A DNA stretch of 64,000 nt, taken from positions 1-64,000 of the forward strand of contig CACNSC010000001.1 in assembly GCA_902623005.1 (NCBI GenBank). Reading direction: 5' to 3'. The stretch is from an uncultured Coxiella sp. GTDB lineage: Bacteria > Pseudomonadota > Gammaproteobacteria > Coxiellales > Coxiellaceae. How positions within the stretch are numbered: the first letter of the stretch is position 1; the number at the start of each line of letters is the position of its first letter. A model generated the notes under the pieces. The model searched no databases. It had not been told where the DNA came from and saw only the letters and a list, made by a program, of their open reading frames with translations. Shown here piece after piece: positions 8,435 to 17,508 of this stretch. The position numbers and the translations under genes were made by a program.

Positions 8435-9838
8435 TTATTGGGCTTGCAGTGTATCCAGTACTTTTTCAAACACGTAACCCATGTGGACGCGATTTGCGAG
8501 ATCGACTTTATTGACATTAAGCTCGAGGGTCGGTTTTTTATGAAAGCCAGTTTTTCGGACATCATCGGAATAACTGGAATAAAAGCGATTGAGTGATTGA
8601 ATATCTGAGAACTCCCAACCACCTTTTACTTCCATTGCTCTACCGCGTTGTTGGATACGCTTCCAGGCTAATTCAGGTCGACCTTGCAACACAATCATGA
8701 GGTCAGACGAGGGAAGGGTTTTGTTAACCTGGTGAAATTCGGTATTGAGGCAATCCAGCTGATTACTCGTTAGATAGCCTGCTTGGTGGAAGTGTTGACA
8801 AAACACCAGTAAATCCTCTGCCAATGAGCGATCTTTAACCGTGCTATGTTCGCTATTTGCACCACGCAGGCGCTGTTCTGCACGCATCTTAATAAAGTGT
8901 TGCTGCAAGCTAAAGCAGTGTTCTTTCTTGTTTTTAAGAAACTCGTTCAGCAGCGGGTTTTTTTCAGGATTCTCGTAAATGGCATCGATGCGTAGACTGC
9001 GTTGCATCAAGGCAGTCACCGTCGATTTGCCCAGGCCAACGTTACCGGCCACTGTAATTAACTTTTTATTTTTCTTTAAGTATTCCTCGAGTCGTTGCTC
9101 GGCCTCACTGGCTTTAATTGCCGCTTCGGTTTCAGGCAGTTGCACCCAAGGCTGCAGTCCCGGTGTGCAGACGCGTAAATCAAGTTCTCTAATTTTTAGT
9201 GATATTTTATCGACAGTTTCTTTTAAATAGGCATTCAAATCATTGCGTGGACTGGCATCAATCACCAATACGGGGCTGTTGGTGTTCCTAGCGACGAAAG
9301 ATTCGTATAAGCCATTGAGTAGCTCCAAGTAGTCACGTGGAATGCTGCGTTCACATTCTCGACCACGTTTTTTGATTCGCTCAAGGATGGTATCAATGTC
9401 TGCTCGTAGGTAAACGATGAGTGTAGGCTCATCAATTTTTTGCATCATCAGATTGTAGTTGTGCTGGTAAACCTCAAATTCAACATCACTCATGTGCCCC
9501 ATGATTTTTTGTGCTTTACCAAAAATGTGATAATCCTCGAATATTGTTCTGTCTTCGAGAACAATGCCGCGTGCTCGATCGATTTCGTATTGCCGTTCTA
9601 ATCGCCCGTTAAAAAATTCAAGTTGCGCAATCAGTGCATGCTTTTTCGGATCTTTGTAGAAAGCGTCGAGAACATTGGGATTAAAATGCTCCTGAAAACT
9701 GTGAACACGCTCATCACCATCAGTGGAGGGGAAATGATCCAGTAGTTGAGTCGATAAAGGTGGTGATTGCATGGCCTCTATCAGTGTTGATTTACCGACA
9801 CCAATGTTTCCAACAACACCAATTCTTAAGTTTTCCAT
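8435..9838 (-). CDS. Tandem (two-domain) deoxynucleoside kinase
   Basis: A 467-aa protein made of two complete deoxynucleoside-kinase (dGK/dAK-type) domains in one chain. Domain 1 (about residues 1-225) has P-loop GNIGVGKST, the LEDRTIFED motif and the Arg-rich lid IKKRGRECER. Domain 2 (about 255-467) has P-loop GNVGLGKST, the VKDRSLAED motif and lid IQQRGRAMEV. Such enzymes phosphorylate deoxynucleosides in the salvage pathway. Some lactobacilli make a heterodimer from two separate adjacent genes, so this may be a fused version with two specificities. Which deoxynucleosides are used cannot be read from the sequence. AGGT precedes the ATG. Confidence 0.85.
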   Translation of the reverse strand: MENLRIGVVGNIGVGKSTLIEAMQSPPLSTQLLDHFPSTDGDERVHSFQEHFNPNVLDAFYKDPKKHALIAQLEFFNGRLERQYEIDRARGIVLEDRTIFEDYHIFGKAQKIMGHMSDVEFEVYQHNYNLMMQKIDEPTLIVYLRADIDTILERIKKRGRECERSIPRDYLELLNGLYESFVARNTNSPVLVIDASPRNDLNAYLKETVDKISLKIRELDLRVCTPGLQPWVQLPETEAAIKASEAEQRLEEYLKKNKKLITVAGNVGLGKSTVTALMQRSLRIDAIYENPEKNPLLNEFLKNKKEHCFSLQQHFIKMRAEQRLRGANSEHSTVKDRSLAEDLLVFCQHFHQAGYLTSNQLDCLNTEFHQVNKTLPSSDLMIVLQGRPELAWKRIQQRGRAMEVKGGWEFSDIQSLNRFYSSYSDDVRKTGFHKKPTLELNVNKVDLANRVHMGYVFEKVLDTLQAQ

Positions 9839-9943
9839 GGCTTTTACCTGATTGTTTTGCGAAGAAGAACGCGGGGAATTCTTTCAGAAATGCACAGCCA
9901 GTGCAAGCCATCGGTATGGGTTTGTTGTTGTGATCCAATGCCG

Positions 9944-11083
9944 TTAGTCGGTGATCAATTGTAGTGCAAGTCGTGCGCTCAAGGTGTTGTCAATGCCATC
10001 ACCAAGAGCTTGTTTAATCGCTTGCAGTTGTTGCTGTTTCTGCTGTCGGTACGGTGACGGTGTCACCAGTTGAACGACTTCATGGGCTAGGTTTTCAGCA
10101 TTGGCTTGATGCTGAATCCATTCTTCGGCAACGGTTTCTTGGGCAATAATGTTACACAGTCCAATCCACGGCGTCCGGATGACGCGCTTACCAATCTGAT
10201 AAGTCAGCCAGTGAGTTTTATACAGCAGGGTTAGTGGTACTTGCATGTATGCTAACTCGAGTGTAATGGTGCCAGAAACTGCAATAGCCGCATCACACAG
10301 TTGCATGGCGTCGTAAAGATGATCATGCACCAATTGAACCTGTGGTGGTAAATGCAATTGCAAACGTTTGATGTCGATATGAGGTGCGACAGGCAATAAC
10401 CATTGCACACCAGGCAGTTTTGCCTCAATCAACGGAATGGCTTGTGCGATCACGGGTAAACAGGCGTCGATTTCATGACCACGACTGCCTGGGAATAGGC
10501 CAACAATCGGGAGATTGGGGTCGCATTGGAAGTGGCGATAAGCTTGATCCCGGCTCATGCTGACTTTTGCTGTTTCTGCTAACGGGTGACCAACAAAGGT
10601 GGCTGGTACTTGCTCTCGATGGTATAGCTTTTCCTCAAATGGAAATAATACGGCCATGTGATCAACACAGTTTCGGATTACTTTAATGCGGTTGTATTTC
10701 CATGCCCAGATTTGTGGGCTGGCATAATAAAACACCGGGATATTGGCGCGTTTAGCAAGTTTAGCCACTCGCAGATTAAAGCCAGGGTAGTCAATCAGGA
10801 TAACAAGATCCGGAGTGCGGTGCTTTAGCGTATGCCGGATGATTTTAAAGGCCTTTCTGACAATCGAGAATTTTTTTATCACCTCGATAATACCAACGAT
10901 AGCCAACTCACGGCTATGCATCAGAATATCTGCACCGGCTTGTTGCATCAGGTCGCCACCAAAACCAAAGAACGATAACGCATCGGTTTGTTGCGTCATG
11001 GCATTGATTAAATGCGCACCAAGCTTGTCGCCGGAGGTTTCACCAGCAATGATTAAGACACGTCGTGTTGAATTATAAGACAT
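9944..11083 (-). CDS. lpxB: Lipid-A-disaccharide synthase
   Basis: LpxB joins UDP-2,3-diacylglucosamine and lipid X to form the lipid A disaccharide at the inner membrane (family GT19). The 379-aa length is normal. The N-terminus carries the family motif IIAGETSGDKLGAHL, followed by GFGGDLMQQAGAD and IDYPGFNLRVAK. The C-terminal half holds the donor-site pattern AIAVSGTITLELA and the LYKTHWLTY segment. Its start overlaps the 3' end of the upstream oxidoreductase gene by 11 bases, implying coupled translation. rnhB, its usual downstream neighbour in enterics, lies nearby but is divergent here. Confidence 0.96.
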   Translation of the reverse strand: MSYNSTRRVLIIAGETSGDKLGAHLINAMTQQTDALSFFGFGGDLMQQAGADILMHSRELAIVGIIEVIKKFSIVRKAFKIIRHTLKHRTPDLVILIDYPGFNLRVAKLAKRANIPVFYYASPQIWAWKYNRIKVIRNCVDHMAVLFPFEEKLYHREQVPATFVGHPLAETAKVSMSRDQAYRHFQCDPNLPIVGLFPGSRGHEIDACLPVIAQAIPLIEAKLPGVQWLLPVAPHIDIKRLQLHLPPQVQLVHDHLYDAMQLCDAAIAVSGTITLELAYMQVPLTLLYKTHWLTYQIGKRVIRTPWIGLCNIIAQETVAEEWIQHQANAENLAHEVVQLVTPSPYRQQKQQQLQAIKQALGDGIDNTLSARLALQLITD

Positions 11084-12047
11084 TGCTGGGGTGTTGGTTG
11101 AAGGTGGTTGAGTTTTGTGTCACAGCTTGCGTGATATCAATTGCTGTTTGCAGCGCTTTTCGACCGTCTTCGCCTGGCACGATAGCGGGCTTGTTGTGAA
11201 TGATCGAATGCAAAAAGTGTTCGATCTGGTCTTTGAGTGCATCGCCTTTATCAAAGCGGATCTTGGCCTGAACAATTTCTGGAACGCCCGGATTTATCTC
11301 GGCTGCACCACGGCTGTAATATTTTAGAATTTTATGATCAAGATCGATACTCAGGCAGCTCTCGCTTTGATAGATACGCAGCCGGCGTTCTTTTTTTAGA
11401 CTGGCGCGACTGGCAGTAACATTAGCAACACAGCCGTTTTCAAATTCGATTCGGGCATTGGCAAGATCAATGTGTTTGGAGAAAATGGGTGAACCATTGG
11501 CGCGAACATCAACAATATCGGATTGAATCATGGATTGAATGATATCAATGTCGTGAATCATCAGATCCAACACAACGTTGACATCGGTGCCGCGTAATTG
11601 AAACGGCGCAGTACGCAGTGATTCGATAAAGCGCGGTTGGCTCAAGTAAGGTGCTACGGCTTTGACAACGTTGTTGAAACGCTCAAGATGACCGACTTGT
11701 AACAGCGCGTTATTTGCACGCGCAATAGCGATTAATTGATCAGCTTCTTCGACTGTGGTGGTGATGGGTTTCTCAATGAGTGTGTGAATACCGTGACTTA
11801 AAAATAGCTTGGCAATTTCAAAATGATAAGGCGTTGGTGTTGCGATACTCACTGCATCCACTCGACCGATCAATTGCTCACACTGGGCGGCACTTTCGGT
11901 ATCAAGACGGTCGGCAATCTCCTCAGCGCGGCTGGGGTTGGCATCATAGACGGCGACCAGATCAGAGGCGGGACAGTCGGAGTATTTTTGGGCATGGTAC
12001 TGACCCAGGTAACCCACACCGATGACAGCTGTTTTTATTTTGGACAT
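11073..12047 (-). CDS. Gfo/Idh/MocA-family NAD(P)-dependent oxidoreductase, GnnA-like
   Basis: A 324-aa dehydrogenase with an N-terminal Rossmann fold (GVGYLGQYHAQKY), the family catalytic motif IEKPITTTVEEAD and a C-terminal beta-sheet domain with DLMIHDIDIIQSM. The ATG at 12047 (MSKIKTAVIG) is chosen over an in-frame upstream start because the nucleotide-binding domain then begins properly. The gene overlaps lpxB. GnnA oxidises the 3-position of UDP-GlcNAc so that the GnnB aminotransferase can make the diamino sugar found in some lipid A types, including that of Legionella. Position beside lpxB supports a GnnA role, and a WbpE/GnnB-type aminotransferase exists at 27168. The substrate assignment is inference. 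Confidence 0.8.
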   Translation of the reverse strand: MSKIKTAVIGVGYLGQYHAQKYSDCPASDLVAVYDANPSRAEEIADRLDTESAAQCEQLIGRVDAVSIATPTPYHFEIAKLFLSHGIHTLIEKPITTTVEEADQLIAIARANNALLQVGHLERFNNVVKAVAPYLSQPRFIESLRTAPFQLRGTDVNVVLDLMIHDIDIIQSMIQSDIVDVRANGSPIFSKHIDLANARIEFENGCVANVTASRASLKKERRLRIYQSESCLSIDLDHKILKYYSRGAAEINPGVPEIVQAKIRFDKGDALKDQIEHFLHSIIHNKPAIVPGEDGRKALQTAIDITQAVTQNSTTFNQHPSNVL

Positions 12048-12196
12048 AGTGACAATACCCAGCAAGAAAGTGCGACATGTTGTCATTATTTTGCCAATAT
12101 TTCAATGCAGTGCTTTGGTTTCAGGGATTGTTAAGGCTAGGCGTTGTGGCTAACATGCCAACTCGATCGAAATCACAAAATACAATAAGGATGAAT

Positions 12197-12787
12197 ATGA
12201 CAAGTGAGGCATCTTTTGTCGCTGGAGTTGATGAGGCAGGACGCGGTCCATTGGCGGGGCCAGTCGTTGCAGCAGCAGTGATCTTACCGCCAGATGCGGA
12301 GTTGCCGGGATTACGCGACTCAAAAAAACTCAGTGAAAAAAAACGCACCGTGTTGTTTGATCAAATAAAAAACAACGCGATTGCCTTTGCGATTGAGGTG
12401 GTTGACCATACTGTGATTGATCAAATCAATATTTTGGCAGCGACGTTGCATGCCATGCAGCAGGCTGTACTTCGCTTATCCACAAAACCTAGCGCTGTTT
12501 TTATCGATGGCAACCAGTCACCCAAATTGGTTGGCTATCATGTCGAGACCATCATCAAAGGCGATGATAAGGTCAGTGCAATCAGTGCAGCTTCAGTATT
12601 GGCCAAGGTCACGCGTGACCAATTGATGATCGATTATGACCAACGTTACCCCGGTTATGGCTTTGCCCAACATAAGGGCTACGGTACGCAACGGCACATG
12701 GCAGCGTTACAACGCCTAGGACCCTCTCCCATCCACCGTTGTTCTTTTGCGCCGGTTGCAAAATGCCAGGTGCCGCAGACAAGTTAA
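12197..12787 (+). CDS. rnhB: Ribonuclease HII
   Basis: RNase HII cuts RNA in RNA-DNA hybrids and removes single ribonucleotides from DNA. The 196-aa protein shows the active-site motif AGVDEAGRGPLAGPVV, then FIDGNQ and the conserved SAASVLAKVTRDQLM segment. The C-terminal GYGFAQHKGYGT is typical. The start at 12197 is chosen because AAGG sits six bases upstream and the N-terminal length is normal; the frame remains open upstream to 12077. It is divergent from the lpxB pair, and ddl and dnaE follow in the same direction. Confidence 0.96.
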   Translation: MTSEASFVAGVDEAGRGPLAGPVVAAAVILPPDAELPGLRDSKKLSEKKRTVLFDQIKNNAIAFAIEVVDHTVIDQINILAATLHAMQQAVLRLSTKPSAVFIDGNQSPKLVGYHVETIIKGDDKVSAISAASVLAKVTRDQLMIDYDQRYPGYGFAQHKGYGTQRHMAALQRLGPSPIHRCSFAPVAKCQVPQTS

Positions 12788-12895
12788 AAAATTAGGCATG
12801 AAAGTTTGATTAACGCAGTTACATGTCGAGTTTGATGACAGTATGAGAGACATCCGATACCATGGCGAGTAATCATCATTAGAGTAGATCCGGTA

Positions 12896-13987
12896 ATGAA
12901 AACAATCCAACAACTCAATGTTTCAGTCATTTGCGGCGGGCAGTCCTCCGAGCATGACATCTCATTGCGCTCTGCACAATTCGTCGTCAACCAACTGGTA
13001 GGCATGCAATGTTCAGTGCAAGTGATTTGGATTGATCACGACGGCCGTTGGTGGGCGCTTGAGTCTGCATCTTCATTTGTGTCGCAGGGGATTGCCGATA
13101 AGTTTCCATTGGTATTGACACCAGGATCCAGTCATCCCTGGCAGTCATTATTGACCAATAAACCAATCGCGGTTGATGTGGTATTTCCTCTGGTGCATGG
13201 AGAGACGGGTGAAGACGGTTGTTTGCAAGGTTTATTGACGTGTTTGGGAGTGCCTTTCGTTGGTGCTAACGTTTTGGCTTCAGCCCTGTGCATGCATAAA
13301 GACATGGCTAAACGGTTGTGGCGGGATGCGGGATTGCCGACGTGTGATTGGGTTACGGTGTCACGCCATGATAAGCATAGCCATAGCTACGCTGAATTAG
13401 CTGCACGTTGGGGAAATGTGTTGTTTGTTAAGCCGGCCGGTCAAGGTTCCTCATGCGGCGTATCACGTGTAACATCTGAGGCAGAATTCGGTCCAGCCAT
13501 AGATCAGGCGTTGAGTTTTCACGATTGTGCGCTGATAGAACCAGCAGTTATTGGAACAGAAGTGGAGTGTGCAATCAAAGGCTATGGTGATCAGCTATCA
13601 GCTTCAGTATTAGGCGAATTAGAAGTGCATCACGACTTCTATTCTTTCGATGCCAAATACAATGACCCGCAAGGTGCTCGTGCCATTATTCCAGCACGAT
13701 TGGATTCCAAGCGCCAACAGCAGATCCAGCAACTAGCCCTTCGAGCCTGCCGTGTCTTGTCGGTCGAGGGCATGGCGCGCGTTGATTTTTTTGTCAACGA
13801 TCAGCACATTTTACTCAACGAAATAAACACCATTCCAGGTTTTACCAGCATTAGTTTGTATCCAAAAAACTGGCAAGCAACAGGTCTTTCAACGCTAACA
13901 TTATTGAGCGATTTACTGTTAACGGCCTTTGAGCAGCGCACAGTGACATCTTCTTCCAGCCAAACTACTCGAGATCATAATACGTGA
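12896..13987 (+). CDS. ddl: D-alanine--D-alanine ligase
   Basis: ATP-grasp ligase making the D-Ala-D-Ala dipeptide for peptidoglycan. At 363 aa it is closer to the longer DdlA-type enzymes. Visible motifs are the N-terminal CGGQSSEHDISLRSA, the ATP-binding FVKPAGQGSSCGVS, the metal-binding LLNEINTIPGFT and a C-terminal SLYPKNW. The last four bases overlap the dnaE GTG start (GTGA), so the two genes are coupled. A ddl gene between rnhB and dnaE is not the common order. Confidence 0.95.
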   Translation: MKTIQQLNVSVICGGQSSEHDISLRSAQFVVNQLVGMQCSVQVIWIDHDGRWWALESASSFVSQGIADKFPLVLTPGSSHPWQSLLTNKPIAVDVVFPLVHGETGEDGCLQGLLTCLGVPFVGANVLASALCMHKDMAKRLWRDAGLPTCDWVTVSRHDKHSHSYAELAARWGNVLFVKPAGQGSSCGVSRVTSEAEFGPAIDQALSFHDCALIEPAVIGTEVECAIKGYGDQLSASVLGELEVHHDFYSFDAKYNDPQGARAIIPARLDSKRQQQIQQLALRACRVLSVEGMARVDFFVNDQHILLNEINTIPGFTSISLYPKNWQATGLSTLTLLSDLLLTAFEQRTVTSSSSQTTRDHNT

Positions 13988-16900
13988 TACAACCATCCTT
14001 TATTCACTTACGTTTACACTCTGAATTTTCCATTCGTGACAGTTTAATTCCTTTGAAAGCATTGGCGCAGCGCGTTGCCGATCAATCAATGCCGGCAGTT
14101 GCATTGACTGATTTTTGTAACCTATTTGGCGCGGTAAAATTTTATTCGGCAATGCGGTCAAAAGGCATCAAGCCCCTAATGGGTGCCGATGTCATGATTC
14201 AATCTCAACAGGGTTGTTATCCGGTTACCTTGCTGTGTCAAAATGCGACTGGATATCGCCACTTAACTCAGCTGATTTCAGAAGCTTATTTGCATGGGCA
14301 GGATAAGGACGCTCAACCGCGTATTGATTGGTCATGGCTTGTAGAAAAACACCAAGGTCTAATTGCCTTGTCCGGTGGTCTACACGGTGACATTGCGCAA
14401 GCGATTCTCAGAGACGATACCGCATTAGCACAGCAAAGGTGTCAAACCTGGTTAAACGTGTTTGGTGATCGATTTTATATTGAGATTAGTCGGTTGGGGT
14501 TTGCTAATGAGGAACGTTATATCAACGAGGTATTGCCCATAGCGTATCAAGCCGGTGTCGCTGTGGTAGCGACTAATTGTGTGTGTTTCTTTAATCGTGA
14601 TGACTTTGAGGCGCATGAAGCCCGTGTTTGTATTCAGTCTGGTTATGTCTTAGATGATAGCAAACGCCCACAACATCATAGCGAGCAACAGTATTTACGT
14701 ACTGCTGATGAGATGCAGCAATTATTTTCTGATCTGCCGCAGGCATTAGAAAATACCGTTATTGTCGCACAGCGCTGTAATTTGGAATTGGAGTTAGGCC
14801 AAGCTTATCTGCCTGATTTTCCTGTTCCAGACGGCGTTAGTTTAGCTGATCATTTGGCGCAAGAATCACGCGCTGGTTTACAACAGTTATGGCCGCTTAT
14901 CAGCAAAGAAGCAAAAAATGCCTTCGATGAGTATGAACACCGTCTTCAGATTGAACTGGATGTGATTAATCGTATGGGTTTTCCTGGCTACTTTCTAATT
15001 GTGGCTGATTTTATTCGTTGGTCGAAAGCCAACGGTGTGCCGGTAGGGCCAGGGCGGGGTTCCGGTGCAGGCTCGTTAGTGGCATTCGTTCTAGGAATCA
15101 CTATGCTTGATCCACTCAAACATGAATTGCTGTTTGAGCGTTTCCTTAACCCAGAGCGGGTATCAATGCCTGATTTTGATGTCGACTTTTGTATGGAAGG
15201 TCGCGATCGCGTCATCGAGTATGTGGCTAATCAATATGGTCACGATGCCGTATCACAGATCATTACATACGGTACCATGGCAGCAAAAGCGGTGGTGCGT
15301 GATGTTGGTCGAGTCTTGAGTTTACCGTACGGTTTTGTCGATAAGATCGCTAAGCTAATTCCTTTTGAAATTGGTATGACTCTAGATAAAGCGCTGCAAC
15401 AAGAAGAGCAATTGGCGGAACGTTATCGCGATGATGCTGAGGTAACAACGTTAATTGACCTGGCAAAAAAATTAGAAGGCCTAACACGCAATGCTGGTAA
15501 GCATGCCGGCGGTGTTGTCATTGCGCCAACGCAACTTACCGATTTTTCACCGTTGTATTGTGAGCCTGATGGTGCCGATCACGCAGTAACCCAGTTTGAT
15601 AAAGATGACGTTGAAGCGGTTGGGTTGGTAAAGTTTGACTTCCTAGGTCTTCGAACATTAACCATCATTAATTGGGCTATGCTGGCGATTAATCAGCAAC
15701 GAGCGATGGCTGGCGAGGAGCCTTTAAACATTGATACCTTACCTTCAGACGATCAGAAGACATTCGATTTATTAAAGCGTTGCGAGACGACGGCAGTTTT
15801 TCAGCTGGAGTCACGGGGTATGAAGGATTTGATTCGACGTCTACAGCCAGACAATTTCGAAGAAATCACGGCTTTGGTCGCATTGTTTCGTCCAGGTCCT
15901 CTGCAGTCGGGTATGGTCGATGATTTTATTGATCGTAAGCATGGGCGAGCACAAGTGGAATACCCGCATCCTGACTCGGCCGAGATATTAAGTCCAACTT
16001 ACGGGGTGATTTTATATCAAGAGCAGGTAATGCAATTAGCACAAGTGCTTGCAGGCTATTCCCTAGGTGGTGCTGACTTATTGCGTCGCGCTATGGGTAA
16101 GAAGAAACCTGAAGAAATGGCAAAGCAGCGTGATAGTTTTACGGATGGAGCTAAGCAACACGGTATCACTGAAGCCACCGCCACCTATATTTTTAACTTA
16201 ATCGAAAAATTTGCCGGCTATGGTTTTAATAAATCCCACTCAGCCGCATATGCATTGCTGGCTTATCAGACGGCATACCTGAAGGCTCATTATCCCGCTG
16301 AGTTTATGGCTGCTGTATTATCATCTGATATGGATAACACTGACAAAGTGGTCGGTTTTATCGAAGAATGCCAGCGTATGCAAATTACCGTCTTACCACC
16401 CAGCGTTAATTGCAGTCACTATGCCTTCACGGTTAATGATAAAGGGGAAATAATTTATGGATTGGGGGCGGTTAAAGGCGCAGGTCAAGCAGCGATGGAA
16501 CACTTGGTGCAAGAACGAGAAGCGCACGGTCCCTACAAAAATTTATTTGATTTAACGCAACGCTTAGACGGCCATAAAGTCGGCAAGCGAGTCCTAGAGC
16601 CATTGGTACAAAGCGGTGCTTGTGATGATTTTCAGACGCATCGTGCCAGTTTATTCGTCTCAATCGAAAAGGCATTAAAAGCAGCCTCACAGCACTCTCG
16701 TAATTCAGCGCAGGGTCAAGACGATTTATTTGCCGCTTGCAGTGATTTAACAGCAACAATGGCCGTGGATTATCAGCCTTGCACGCCTTGGGGGAAAACG
16801 ACCTTATTGCAAGGTGAGAAAGCGACTCTAGGTTTTTATTTAAGTGGTCACCCCCTCGATGCTTACGCGAATGAATTGGCACAACTAAGCTCACTGAAGT

Positions 16901-17433
16901 TTAATCAACTGCACGATCAAATTGGTAAAACAGTAACGATCATCGGTCAAATGGTGGCGATGCGAAGTCTGTTGACTCGTAAAGGCAAACGCATGGCAAT
17001 CCTGCAATTGGAAGACGATACGGCCAAGGTCGATGTTGCTATATTTAGTAAACTGTATGAATCAACACTTCGTGAGTTGGATGTCGATCGTATTTATTGT
17101 TTAACAGCCAAGGCAGAAGCAGATGACTTTAATGGTGGTGTGCGCTTAGTGGCAGAGTCGATTGAATCACTGGATAAGATCAGACAAACGCGAGCAAAAC
17201 GATTGCGCATTTTAATGGATGGTGATAATGATCTGACAGCATCGATTGCTGCATTAAAGTCCAGCCTGCAAGCCATGTCTAATGTGCAATGTCCGGTCTG
17301 TATCGTCTATCAGCGTGATAATACGCAGGCCGAAATACAATGCGGACAACGATGGCGTGCAGCGGTTACTGATGCCGACGTAGAACAAATAAAATCCATT
17401 AACGGTATCGCAGCTGTCGAGGTGCAGTACTAG
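13984..17433 (+). CDS. dnaE: DNA polymerase III alpha subunit
   Basis: The catalytic subunit of the replicative polymerase, 1149 aa (E. coli 1160). The N-terminus is the PHP domain (HLRLHSEFSIRDSLI). The palm region follows with GPGRGSGAGSLVAFVLG and the catalytic aspartates in MPDFDVDFCMEGRDR (about residues 395-410). Other family stretches are RNAGKHAGGVVIAP, VALFRPGPLQSGM and GFNKSHSAAYALL. A C-terminal OB domain (TVTIIGQMVAMRSLLTRKGK) completes it. Translation starts at a GTG overlapping the stop of ddl. The shorter C-terminus is normal for many gammaproteobacteria. Confidence 0.98.
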   Translation: MIQPSFIHLRLHSEFSIRDSLIPLKALAQRVADQSMPAVALTDFCNLFGAVKFYSAMRSKGIKPLMGADVMIQSQQGCYPVTLLCQNATGYRHLTQLISEAYLHGQDKDAQPRIDWSWLVEKHQGLIALSGGLHGDIAQAILRDDTALAQQRCQTWLNVFGDRFYIEISRLGFANEERYINEVLPIAYQAGVAVVATNCVCFFNRDDFEAHEARVCIQSGYVLDDSKRPQHHSEQQYLRTADEMQQLFSDLPQALENTVIVAQRCNLELELGQAYLPDFPVPDGVSLADHLAQESRAGLQQLWPLISKEAKNAFDEYEHRLQIELDVINRMGFPGYFLIVADFIRWSKANGVPVGPGRGSGAGSLVAFVLGITMLDPLKHELLFERFLNPERVSMPDFDVDFCMEGRDRVIEYVANQYGHDAVSQIITYGTMAAKAVVRDVGRVLSLPYGFVDKIAKLIPFEIGMTLDKALQQEEQLAERYRDDAEVTTLIDLAKKLEGLTRNAGKHAGGVVIAPTQLTDFSPLYCEPDGADHAVTQFDKDDVEAVGLVKFDFLGLRTLTIINWAMLAINQQRAMAGEEPLNIDTLPSDDQKTFDLLKRCETTAVFQLESRGMKDLIRRLQPDNFEEITALVALFRPGPLQSGMVDDFIDRKHGRAQVEYPHPDSAEILSPTYGVILYQEQVMQLAQVLAGYSLGGADLLRRAMGKKKPEEMAKQRDSFTDGAKQHGITEATATYIFNLIEKFAGYGFNKSHSAAYALLAYQTAYLKAHYPAEFMAAVLSSDMDNTDKVVGFIEECQRMQITVLPPSVNCSHYAFTVNDKGEIIYGLGAVKGAGQAAMEHLVQEREAHGPYKNLFDLTQRLDGHKVGKRVLEPLVQSGACDDFQTHRASLFVSIEKALKAASQHSRNSAQGQDDLFAACSDLTATMAVDYQPCTPWGKTTLLQGEKATLGFYLSGHPLDAYANELAQLSSLKFNQLHDQIGKTVTIIGQMVAMRSLLTRKGKRMAILQLEDDTAKVDVAIFSKLYESTLRELDVDRIYCLTAKAEADDFNGGVRLVAESIESLDKIRQTRAKRLRILMDGDNDLTASIAALKSSLQAMSNVQCPVCIVYQRDNTQAEIQCGQRWRAAVTDADVEQIKSINGIAAVEVQY

Positions 17434-17508
17434 CGATTCGTATCTTATCGACTGCTATCAGATTGCCGATTAAAAGTTTGATGTTTCTTTATTTAAAGAG
17501 TTTTTAGC

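Noticed and set aside
12077-12196. N-terminal extension of RNase HII
   Set aside because: The open frame upstream of 12197 adds 40 residues unlike the family, and the AAGG ribosome site supports the internal ATG.
16472-16894. 140-codon antisense frame inside dnaE
   Set aside because: It is a shadow of the dnaE coding sequence with no ribosome site.
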